This document shows, in pieces, positions 13,121-25,200 of a stretch of 64,000 bases of DNA (position 1 is its first letter; every line of letters starts with the position of its first letter). The DNA comes from Petrosia ficiformis (lineage: Eukaryota; Porifera; Demospongiae; Haplosclerida; Petrosiidae): positions 52,570,746 to 52,634,745 of the forward strand of contig OX345636.1 in assembly GCA_947044365.1 (NCBI GenBank), in the 5' to 3' direction. The position numbers and the translations under genes are program-made. The notes below the pieces were generated by a model. That model did not search any database, had not been told where the DNA came from, and saw only the letters and a list, made by a program, of their open reading frames with translations.

Positions 13121-14110
13121 CCGATTAACAGCCACGTGCGTGGGCGTTGACTTGCCCTCAAACGCCAAAGGCATCACAAAAATATCTACTAGACAGGGAA
13201 AACCCCTATAGATGACGAAACAAGCGTCAAAACTGCTTTTACAGTATTATAACATTGTAGAGCACGTGATGAGGAATCGAACGATGTTTTTCTTGAAAGG
13301 CCGTGATAATCTGGTGGAAAGTTATGTTTTTTTTTTGTCTGAAAGTGTGTTATTACCCATTGTTTTACAACTAGAAAGCTTCCTAAAGCTCATGACAGAG
13401 GCTTTGAACACTGAAATGATGATGTGGAGTGCTCTGGACACTTGCCATATCAAAAGTAAGTGAATGACTCTATTGGATGTTATAAGTATGTTTAGATGTA
13501 AACAAATGTTTTGCAGCTTGATAAATAATGATGATTGGGAATATAGTGAGTTTATATTATATTATTAGTTGCTATATTTGAAAATGATATATAAAATTTA
13601 GAATAATCATTATGTATGTGTATATATAATTATATATATATAATTATATATATTATATAGTACAGTCTACTGGTGATGTAGTAAGGTGTAATGGTGAAGG
13701 ATCCTTTCATCGTTAGAGGGCTCACTGTTATCATTGTCAAAATCATCAATCTGTGCTATACATCAGTGGATCTTCAAATTCAGTATTGCTGACCATCATT
13801 TTCAAGACATCACTTGTCTCATATCTTTGTCTTCTGTGTCATACTTATTTTACTTGTTTATAGAAATAATTATTATTATAATCTAAACAGTGTAAACACA
13901 CTGTAAAACCACAATAAATTTTCACGCTGAAAAAACTCCATGTTTTCTTATGGTACGCCTCTAGACCCAGTACAGATTATTTTTAGCACAAGAACTCCTC
14001 TCAGTGTTGCCAAAATATCAGGGCCCTAACTAATATCCTTCGTGAGATATAAGCATAAGAGTAAGGTGTGGCATCCAAGACGCCAATTGGCGTCTATGGC
14101 AGTTAATCGG
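13121..14110. mobile_element. piggyBac-like non-autonomous element (TTAA target sites)
   Basis: Flanked by TTAA at 13117-13120 and 14111-14114. Termini ccgattaacagcca and (complement of right end) ccgattaactgcca are matching inverted repeats. TTAA duplication plus such termini is the signature of piggyBac. A second copy starts at 20342 after TTAA. The interior contains short exon-like frames (13212-13463) but no recognisable transposase. The shared part has ~90 percent identity by eye. Confidence 0.7.
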
Positions 14111-14139
14111 TTAAACTTTAAAGTAGAACAAAGCACCTT

Positions 14140-16070
14140 TAAAAGTGTGTTGAAATTTAAATATACTGTAATAGTGTTTTTCTGAGTTCAAACCTTTTGG
14201 AATTTTTCAAATACGAGCAGCCATTTGGTAGTTAGCATTAATTCTCTTTCAATTAACCTTTAGGGGCATAATAGTCAAATTATGTATACATACACTCAAT
14301 AAACATGTCTATACATAGAATATTTGGTAGATCACTGTTGTCAGATTTTGTAATTGTCATTTAATCATTACAGTGTGTATAATGGAGTATGTATGACTTT
14401 AACATGAATAAATTAAAAACCACAAACCCTCTGAATGTGTTAGTTGTTGTATTTAGGTGCTGAGTTCATATCTTTTGGAATGTTTCAATTACAAGTAGCG
14501 TTTTCTAGTTAAAGTGGATTATTTGATCTTTAGGGGTCTAATGATTATTTGATAGATATGATAACTTAAAAAGGGTCAAAATAATTATGTACTCATACAC
14601 CCAATAAGCATGTCTACATAGAATTTTAGTGTATCACTACATTCCCATTTCACAATATTGAATTAACTATGAGATGTGTGAAAACACTCACTCTGAAAGT
14701 TGATTTTTTTTCTGTTTGAATTCAACAAAATGAAATTGAAAACCACAAATCATATGAATGTCTTAGTTGGTACTTTAAGGGAATATTTCAGTTACGAGTA
14801 GCCTTTTCTAGTTACCGTCATTTATTTTAGTTTTAGTTCAATTGATCTTTAGGGTTCTAATGGGTATTTGAGATATGATAATTTAAAATGGTCACAATAT
14901 GTACATATACACTCAATAAACATGTCTACATATAATATTTAGTTGAATTAAAAACCAAATCCCTATGAATGTGTTAGTTGGTGTAATTTGTGTACTTTTA
15001 GGTGGTGAGTTCATATTTTCAATTACGAGTATGCATTTTCTAGTTACAGTCATTTATCTTTGTTTTGATCTAACTGACCTTTAGGGGTCTAATGGTTATT
15101 TGATAGATATGATAACTTAAAAAGGGTCAAAATAATTATGTACTCATACACCCAATAAGCATGTCTACATAGAATTTTAGTGTATCACTACATTCCCATT
15201 TCACAATATTGAATTAACTATGAGATGGGTGAAAACACTCACTCTGAAAGTTGATTTTTTTTCTGTTTGAATTCAACAAAATGAAATTGAAAACCACAAA
15301 TCATATGAATGTCTTAGTTGGTACTTTAAGGGAATATTTCAGTTACGAGTAGCCTTTTCTAGTTACCGTCATTTATCTTAGTTTTAGTTCAATTGATCTT
15401 TAGGGGTCTAATGGGTATTTGAGATATGATAATTTAAAATGGTCACAATATGTACACATACACCCAATAAACAAGTCTACATATAATATTTAGTTGAATT
15501 AAAAACCAAATCCCTATGAATGTGTTAGTTGGTGTAATTTGTGTACTTTTAGGTGGTGAGTTCATATTTTCAATTACGAGTATGCATTTTCTAGTTACAG
15601 TCATTTATCTTTGTTTTGATCTAACTGACCTTTAGGGGTCTAATGGTTATTTGATAGATATGATAACTTAAAAAGGGTCAAAATAATTATGTACTCATAC
15701 ACCCAATAAGCATGTCTACATAGAATTTTAGTGTATCACTACATTCCCATTTCACAATATTGAATTAACTATGAGATGGGTGAAAACACTCACTCTGAAA
15801 GTTGATTTTTTTTCTGTTTGAATTCAACAAAATGAAATTGAAAACCACAAATCATATGAATGTCTTAGTTGGTACTTTAAGGGAATATTTCAGTTACGAG
15901 TAGCCTTTTCTAGTTACCGTCATTTATCTTAGTTTTAGTTCAATTGATCTTTAGGGGTCTAATGGGTATTTGAGATATGATAATTTAAAATGGTCACAAT
16001 ATGTACATATACACTCAATAAACATGTCTACATAGAATTTTAGTGTATCAGTACATTCCCATTTCACAAT
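14140..16070. repeat. 551-bp tandem satellite, ~3.5 units
   Basis: The marker gggtcaaaataattatgta recurs at 14573, 15124 and 15675, exactly 551 bp apart, and the whole unit between is nearly identical. Within each unit, the motif attacgagtagc...ttctagtta recurs as a diverged half, so the 551-bp unit is itself made of related subunits of about 170-280 bp. Reverse-complement relative at 16555-16740. No coding potential. Confidence 0.85.
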
Positions 16071-17157
16071 GGTGAATTAACTATGAGATGAGATGGTAAA
16101 AACATATGAAACTGAACACCTAAACGTACACAGATATAGTAGTTTATGGTTTTCAATTTATTCATGTTAGGATTGGTGCTTCTTACCAATAAACCATATT
16201 TTATGTAAGGCTGCAGCTTCCTTAGAAATTTTGAATTGAAGTTTACTACATTCTCTCAAGTTGTTTGTGTATCAATTCCCATCAAAATGCCAATATTTCA
16301 TAATGTTACAGATTAACTTCTGAATATAATTAACCTGTCTGTAATAGTTATACTTCTAGTGATTTTTACATTCATTACACTTTCTTGTATGATGTAATAT
16401 AAAGCTAATTCTGTCATGTATTGAATTGAATTGAAATTATTTTATCTGTAAAGAAAGGGTTACACAACAGGTATTCCTATATACGTGCTCCCCTGTATAT
16501 ATATACATATTGAATGTGTGAGGACATGTTAAAAGTGTTGTGTAATTAAATTTCACTGTATTGAAAAAATGATTCACCCCTAAAGGTCAATTGGATTAAA
16601 ACGAAGAGAATTGATTCTAACTACAAAATGGCTACTTGGAATTGAAAATTCTGAAAGGTTTGAACTCAGCACCTCAAATTACACAAATACACCAGCTAAC
16701 ACATTCATAGGGTTTGTGGTTTTGAAGATCAGTATAGGTATTGAACACACATGGCAGTTTCATCCATTTATATTATTAATATATAATTTTATGAAGTGTT
16801 GAGTAAGTATATACAACATGCCAATGATGGACTCTATTGAGTCTTTGTTTATCCTCACCACATCATATAAACACTCAATAATGGGTTCTAGTTTTTCACT
16901 ACATTCTGATAAATAGAATAATATAGTAGAGCTAATTTAGCAAATTCTTCCGTCCTTAAGAGAGCAACTGGAAGTAACATCCTACAAGTAATAATATAAT
17001 TCTTTACCTCATACAGTATACATGCAAAAGGATTATTGGTGGGTATGTTCAACAATTACTGTTTACTGTCATACCACCCACTCTCTCTTCAAGTCTTAGC
17101 TACCCTTGAAAATAGTTCTTGACAGAAGTATACTTTTAGTTCTGAAAGTCTAACACA

Positions 17158-17480
17158 AAGCTACAGAATTCAGCTTTCTTCAGCCTCTTGTAACTTTAAA
17201 AGTAAAATTAATTTGCAGAAAACGGCTTCGTAACTTTTCTGGAAATACATTGTACTTGGTGCACGCCATGTATGGTGGGCGTGGCTTTTGTGGTTTTGTA
17301 CTTATGTTAATTGGAAAAATGGCAATTTTAACAATATTTCTTCATTTACAGGACAATATAAAGCTGATCGGAAGATTTGAAGGTTGCTATTACACCAGGT
17401 TAGAGTCATATTATATGATATTCTATTTTGAAACTGATTGGAGTCGCATCCGCCCACTCCCTAGTACCACCTTAACCTTA
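17158..17480. repeat. Interspersed repeat, inverted relative of 4305-4750
   Basis: aaagctacagaattcagctt...cagcctcttgtaac and ccatgtatggtgggcgtggc are the reverse complement of sequence at 4310-4460, and the right part (aaactgattggagt...ctagtacc) resembles 4690-4740 in direct orientation. No transposon ends defined. Confidence 0.5.
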
Positions 17481-17569
17481 TGACATTAAACTAATTTTAT
17501 TACATAAAAAGTCATCACATCATAATATTGAGGACATTGTGAATGTGAACAGACTATAGTATAAGTATA

Positions 17570-17671
17570 GGTTATACACCGAGGTAAAGGTTTCTACTGG
17601 ATTTATCAAACCGAGGGCCGAAGGCATGAGGTTTGATAAATCCAGTAGAAACCGTACCGAGGTGTATAACC
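17570..17671. mobile_element. Near-perfect 102-bp palindrome
   Basis: Arms ggttatacaccgaggta and ggtttctactggatttatcaaacc pair with ggtttgataaatccagtagaaacc and taccgaggtgtataacc. About 42 bp per arm with a loop of ~16 bp; a cruciform-prone MITE. 17680-18160 holds no supported gene. Confidence 0.75.
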
Positions 17672-18162
17672 GTCTTCTACCATGAAATGTAGTAACTAAG
17701 CAAATCTTTGCACGTGGCAACAGTATACATAATTTCACTAACCTAGTATGGATTTCTGTGACTCCTTAGACAAGTAACTGATCAACAGTTCAATCGCAAA
17801 TAACAGAAAGAGCTCCTACTAGCATGTGGCAGACTTCCGGCTCCTCCTCCATTCAGTATAAGGTGTGGCTCTTCCAGGAGCGCGAGCGCAGTCAAGACCA
17901 GCCCCATGGCCCACCCAACTCTCATACAAGAGACATCGAGGATGCGAATGCTAAGGCCACATGAAGGAACAAATCCCATACCAAATAAATGAAAGCTGTC
18001 TCCAACAAACTGTGATCAACTACAATTCACACTTAATGTGTCTAACTGTCATCAACCTCTCAGTAGGTTTTAGTGTAATTTATCAACCTCATTTACTGCA
18101 ATCTGATTGGTCAGTTTACTATAGGCATGGTAGAAGTACATATACATGTATATATATAATAT

Positions 18163-19125
18163 TACATGGTGAAGTACACCACACTCATTGAATAGCTATG
18201 ATTACATACACCACCAGTAGTGCTATAGACTCTTCAATGTATTAGGAGTCTCTACATGGTGCAGTACAGCACACTCATTGAATAACTATGATTACATACA
18301 CCACCAGTAGTGCTATAGACTCTTCAATGTATTAGGAGTCTCTACATGGTGCAGTACAGCACACTCATTGAATAGCTATGATTACATACACCACCAGTAG
18401 TGCTATAGACTCTTCAATGTATTAGGAGTCTCTACATGGTGCAGTACAGCACACCCATTGAATGGTTATGATTACATACACCACCAGTAGTGCTATAGGC
18501 TCTTCAATGTATTAGGAATCTCTACATGGTGCAGTACAGCACACTCATTGAATGGTTATGATTACATACACCACCAGTAGTGCTATAGACTCTTCAATGT
18601 ATTAGGAGTCTCTACATAGTGAAGTACAGCACACTCATTGAATAGTTATGATTAGATACACCACCAGTAGTGCTATAGACTCTTCAATGTATTAGGAGTC
18701 TCCACATGGTGCAGTACAGCACACCCATTGAATGGTTATGATTACATACACCACCAGTAGTGCTATAGGCTCTTCAATGTATTAGGAGTCTCTACATAGT
18801 GAAGTACAGCACACTCATTGAATAGTTATGATTACATACACCATCAGTAGTGCTATAGGCTCTTCAATGTATTAGGAGTCTCCACATGGTGCAGTACAGC
18901 ACACTCATTGAATAGTTATGATTACATACACCACCAGTAGTGCTATAGGCTCTTCAATGTATTAGGAGTCTACAAATGGTGCAGTACAGCACACTCATTG
19001 AATAGAACATACACCACCAGTAATGCTATAGGCTCATGTATTAGGAGTCTGTCTCCACATGGTGCAGTACAGTACACTATGATTACGCCACATGTAGTGC
19101 TATAGGCTCTTCAATGTATGATCTG
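18163..19125. repeat. 120-bp tandem repeat, ~8 units
   Basis: The unit contains acatggtgcagtacagcaca...ctcattgaatagttatgatta...ccaccagtagtgctatagac...ttcaatgtattaggagtct. Copies are ~95 percent alike; the last two (from 18,990) are shortened and diverged and run into the sequence just 3' of the last MGAT1-like exon. Confidence 0.9.
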
Positions 19126-19231
19126 TGCATTAACAATCTTTCTAACTTGGACACACTTCCTATTCCATTAAGTAACGTAGGCTCATCCCCACAAATGCCC
19201 TGCATAATTCCAAGTACTTATATTAACTCAC

Positions 19232-22200
19232 TCTTGAATCACTCATGATCTTGAGATGTTTAGCAAATGCTTTGAATTCTTTTAGATTTGAGTATCTCAC
19301 TTGTACTTCTTCTTTAGATTTACTATGAATAACTTCACTGAGTGATACGTCCTTCAAACTATGAATACGTTTAACATAAACTTCTTAATAACTACCCTAT
19401 ATTGTGATAAAGATGGAGTTTCAAAAAATAGCTATATCTAGATACATTGTATCTATGAAAAGCTGTAGTGACTGTTAAGTTTAAAGATGCTTTCAAGAAA
19501 AGCTATCAAAATTATAATTGAGCATTCACAGACACATGTGGTAATTATTGCAATACAAAATTTGTTATCGCAATCGCCGAAAAATATCACAATAATCTAT
19601 AAATCGATATTATCGCTCAGCCCTACTTACTAACACATGTAATGTATCATACATGTATTATACATGTACATCATGTGAGTTTTTTTCTCATATGGCACAC
19701 TATATATGAACTGCACAGTTCGTTCTTTGGGCCAGATGGCACAGTTAATTATTATTATGTTGTGACTAACATCATTAACTGTTTCTTAATTGGCTCAAGA
19801 ATAGTCAAGATGTGTTTCCAATGGTGCACACACTAACCATTGTTGAGTTAATTTGGACCATGCTTCAAAACATACACAATCATGTATCAAAAACTGTGTT
19901 CAGGAGATTATTCATCATGAGGCTCATTATATAAACGTATACACATGTACATGTACAATGTATATGTATATAATTCACCTTATTATTGGCCATTTAACCT
20001 TCAACTCATAATAAATTATAAACATTATACATGTAATTACACAGTATATGTATACGTATATAATTCATCTTATTGGCCATTATTATAAAGATTACACAGT
20101 ATATATTTATACATGTATGTGCAAGTACATGTACATACATGTACATACATGTACATATACATGTAATTCACCTTATTGGCCATTTATCCTTCAACTCATG
20201 CCCATGCCATAGGTTAACTGTCAACATCCACCCCAGTCCATGAAAGAAGTCTGTTCTATACAGTTTACCTGCAATATTATAAAAGATACACTGTATAATC
20301 TGTATTTAAATTATGTGCTTATACATGTAAGTTTACATTAACCGATTAACAGCCGCCTGTGTGGGCGTTGACTTGCCCTCAAACGCCAAAGGCCATCACA
20401 AAAACATCTATTAGGCAGCCTATAGATGACGAAGCAAGCGTCAAAACTACTTTTACAGTATTATAATATTGTAGAGCACGTGATGAGGAATCGAACGATG
20501 TTTTTCTTGAAGGGCTGTGATAATCTGGTAGAAAGTTATGTTTCTTTTTGTCTGAAAGTGTGTTATTACCCATTGTTTTACAACTAGAAAGCTTCCTAAA
20601 GCTCATGACAGAGGCTTTGGACACTGAAATAATGATGTGGAGTGCCTGAAATGACTCTGGACACTCTTGCCATATCAATAGTAAGTGAATGACTCTATTG
20701 GATGTTATAAGTATGTTTAGATGTAAAAAAAATGTTTTGCAGCTTCATAAATAATGATGATTGGGAATATAGTGTGTTTATATTATATTATTAGTTGGTA
20801 AATATATAAAATTTAGAATATGCATGTATATATATAATTGTATATATTATATAATTATGCAATATAAAACCACTGTGCTTTCTCAGTGGCAAAAGAAATG
20901 TCAGCATTCATTATCGTACCACTGTGTATCTCGTCTATTTGTAGGTGTTGCTAGTAATTGTAGTATAGGCAGTGATGAAGAAACACTGTTAGTGTAAAAG
21001 GGAAGAAGTGGATGGTATAATAATATTAGTACAGTCTACTGGTGATGTTGTAACATGTAATGGTGAAGGATTCCTTTCATCGTTAGATGGCTCACAGTTA
21101 TCATTGTCAAAATCATCAATCTGTGCTATACATCAGTGGATCTTCAGATTCAGTATTGCTGACCATCATTTTCAAGACATCACTTGTCTCATATCTTTGT
21201 CTTCTGTGTCATACTTATTTTACTTAACATAGCACGAGGGCCAGGCTTAATGAAGATCAAGATTAGATAGTGCACAAATAAAGCGAGTGCAATATCTAAT
21301 TGAGACCTTCATTGGCCCTCCTGAGTGGTAAAGCGTTTAACATACTGTAAACAATGTTCCAAAAGCCTCATTCCCCAGCAGTTGACATTTTGTAGTTACA
21401 TTTTACAGGTGCTGTGTATTTAGTAGTTAATGCATTAAATGTTGTTTAAAAAATGATCAGGTGACTATATACCAAAAACTGATTGGCACAATATCATGTG
21501 ATATGCACTAAGCGCATAAATATGTTATTACATACACTACATTTTAATAAAAGCACTCCAGAGCAGAACCCTTACCAATACAAGATCAAAGTTCATGTGC
21601 ATATTTAATAAGCAAATGAAGAGTGGTGCATAGGCTAACTGTGAGACTGTATTGTGACGCACCGTTTGTAACAGTATCCCACTGTATTATTTGCGCATGC
21701 GCATAATATTAACAAAACGTTAGCATGACAAACTGGGGGGGGGGGGGGGGTCTGGGTGGGCGGAGCCCCCCCAGTATAGGCCTTGGGATTGTTAGGGTTA
21801 TCATCCATGTTGTTTGCGCATGCTCACATTTGTATTATCAGTGACATTAGTTTGTTACAAACGGCGCGCCATACTGTATTTCATAAGATTGTTTATCTAC
21901 ACTACATAACTAACTACATGTACATATTATGTAATATCCTACATGTACCTTATGCAACCAAATAAAGGAAGCTGTTGAGTATAGCTTCTTTAAGTAATGT
22001 TGTCAATGATGACATACATGTGTGTACATGTACATCAACTGATGCAAGTTCATTGGTCAGAAATTACTTAATTATACATGTACATGTATCATACATTTTT
22101 CAAATATGTCTAGAGAAACGTTGAATGACCATGCTGAAGCAATGTTGATGTCCACACACACAGACACAGACACAGACACATGCACAGACACATAGAGACA

Positions 22201-25200
22201 CACAAACACACGCATGCATGTACACACACACGTACATACACAGTGACATACACACACATTATGTACATGCACTCATTAAATGATACTATACATGTACATG
22301 TACCATACCTATTAAAAATAGGTTATATTATCTTACCAATGTCATCTGTATCAATAAATACTTCTTTTCCATTATCATTCCATGCTGACACACACCATAA
22401 CTTCATATCAGTTGCTAAAAGTGGACGCGTAGCTTGAAAATATGAGTAAAAGTCTGGAGCCACTTCCAAATCATCTGAGACATAATTATAATTAAATTAA
22501 TTATTACTATATTTATTAAAATCATTAAGTTTACATACTATCACTGTACTTCCATTGACTACAGTGTACATTGTGAGTGAAGTAAACTGTACTTCAAATG
22601 TACTACACCGTATTAAATGCTTAGTACTATGCATGGTATCAAATGTAATGCAAATTCACACATTACAGTACGATGGGGGTACAATGGTAGTACTGAGAAG
22701 TACAGTTGAAATATCACCTTATTACATGTTCAATTTTTCACACATACTGTACACTACCTAACTTATAAGATACTACATGTATGATGAGAGCTATACTTTA
22801 ATCAGTACACAAGAGGCAAATTGGAATTCATTAATTGATCATTCTAAATGAGAGATGCACTCATTCTAATTGTATTGGTATAATTGCCAAAAACATTTAA
22901 ATTTGGTATCCAGAAATAAGCTATACAGTACTCACTTAAGATGCACATGTACATGTACATGTATGTACACAGGTCACCTGATATACTCACTTAAAATGTA
23001 CATGTATGTACACAAGTTACATAACATACTCACTTAAAATGTAAATGTACATGTATATACACAGGTCACATGACATACTCACTTAAAATGTACATGTACA
23101 TGTACATGTATGTACATAGGTCACATGACATACTCACTTTTATATGTGAAATCTTGTCACCATAAGAATCAATTACATTTGAGGTACCCTCATGAATACA
23201 ATCTTGACTAACAATAATAGGAAATAGATCTTCTGATGGTCTATATCTGATATACATTGTAAAGAGAAAGTGGACAATTACATTATCTGTATATTTATAA
23301 TAGATGTACATGTCCATGTACATGTACATGAGTTTCTTATTTGACACTACACAGTTTTCTCTATGGACCAGATGATGCAGTTAATTGTGATTACATTGTC
23401 ACAAACAGCATTAACTCTTTGTTAATTGTCTTAAGATGTATTCCTAATGGCACACACACTAACCATTGTTGAGCCAATTTGGCCCATCACATCAAAAACT
23501 CTGATGTACGCTGTTAGGAAAGTTGGATTATATGGGGGGCTTGGTTGATTAATCGATGCGATGTGCTTACCAAGCATGCTCAAGTTAGTACAGACTAGCA
23601 GTATGACATCAGCTTGTGGAAATTGCAACTCTATTGCAGCTGAAATACTTATACATATCTACATGACTCATTGTACACAGTGTTTTTCAAAAATATTCAG
23701 AAATAATATAGAAAAATTGTACATGCATGTATAAATATAATTAACTATTCTCCATTGAACTTACTTGAGTAAAGAATCAATTGCTCTACTAACAATCTCT
23801 CTATTACAAGCTATTAATAGAATAGCTATAGGTTCATCATTATTAAATGTTGAATTGATCACTACAGCTGGGCCAGGAATTACTGTTGAGCTCTCATGAT
23901 GTAATGCAGTCACATCTACTGTTGATTCTTTGTTTAAATCTTTATCAGTTTCTTCCACTTCCTTGTCGATAGATTTGATATCCACTTGTACAGTAGGATG
24001 TTGATTAGTTTTGATTTCATTTTGATTTGTGTGATTCAAAAGAACAGCTGTGTGTATACAGGTATAGGAATAATGATACATGCACATGTACATGTATACA
24101 TGTATATAATAATAAATTAGGGCTGGGAGTCGGCTGAGATTCTGAAATTGATTATCACTAACTCCAAGTCGATTGATAATCGATTAAAATCAGCGGAAGT
24201 AATTAGGCCAATTAAGTCAATTAATACAGGAAACTCCTCCCATTTCATGATCAAAAAGGCTTCCTATCACCTCCATATTGTACATTATTTGTCATCACAT
24301 GCTTGAAAAGTATGTCGTTTGGAATAATTAGCATAATCGATATCACAGACTTATAATCGATAATCAGAAGAATTTTCAATATCGATTGATTAATCGATTA
24401 ATCGTCCCAGCCCTAGATACATGTATACATGATATAGTTTTGATTTCATTTTGATTTTTGTGATTCAACAGAACTATACAAGTACATATATAAGAGATAA
24501 TGATACATGAGTACATGTACATGTACATGTATATATGTACATGCATACATGTATGACAGTTTTGATTTGTGATTGAACAGAACAGCTATACATGTACATG
24601 TATACATATAATAACATGACACAGTTTGATTTTGAACTGTGTGATTCAACACAAGAGCTGTATGTATAAAGATATAAGAAAGAATGATACATGTACATGT
24701 ACATCAAACATTGAGTGAAGCATAATCTCCTGAAGTGCTTGAGGCTGTAAACTGCCGATGTAGTTGAATAGAGCTTTGAGCACTAGCTAAAGCACCTTGA
24801 AAGTGTTTCAAGCATAAATCTGAGCACACTTCTAATTAAGCAATGCAAATAAAATAGTTTTTAGTGAATGAGATACATGTGCCATGTTGATAGCAGACAT
24901 AAAAATTAGCCTGATATATATATATATATATATAGTTCAACTAATTTCTAAAACTGCATTTCTGCTTAACAAGCACTTTAAATAAAAAGCAGTCAAGTAT
25001 ACGTGCAAGCACAATCACTTTATTCAGAAAAATGCTTAACAGTACCTTTAAACACTGCAAAAATGTGCTTAAAGCACCTTAAGCACAAGCACATTTGTGT
25101 TCCACCCATGTATGACGTATGTGTTTGTGTGATTCAACAGAGCAGCTACATGTACATGTACATGTACATGTAGCTGCATTTATGTTCAACCCATGTACAG

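Larger units (their letters stand above)
12130..17150. mobile_element. ~5-kb structure with ~370-bp inverted terminal arms
   Basis: Left arm 12130-12500 and right arm 16785-17150 are reverse complements at high identity; for example the left piece around aagactcaatagagtccatc matches the right piece gatggactctattgagtctt, and tatttatcagaatgtagt pairs with actacattctgataaata. Between them lie a piggyBac-like insertion (13121-14110) and a 551-bp tandem array (14140-16070) with one unit inverted at about 16560-16740. No transposase ORF is seen. It behaves like a large foldback element, or two inverted copies of one repeat. 12500-13116 holds no gene that I can support. Confidence 0.55.

Noticed and set aside
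13212..13463. 83-codon ORF as a host gene
   Set aside because: Lies inside the piggyBac-like element and is disrupted in the second copy at 20.4 kb.
17782..17979. 65-codon minus-strand ORF as MGAT1 C-terminus or membrane protein
   Set aside because: No similarity to the expected end of MGAT1 and no supporting splice site in the right phase.
19085..19205. Minus-strand continuation (GICGDEPTLLNG...) as the last MGAT1 exon
   Set aside because: Acceptor and phase are possible, but the sequence does not resemble the conserved MGAT1 C-terminus and runs into the 120-bp satellite.
22337..24047. POMGNT1 instead of MGAT1
   Set aside because: Both families share the catalytic fold, but FPIIVSQDC and [13 protein letters not shown] are MGAT1-type.
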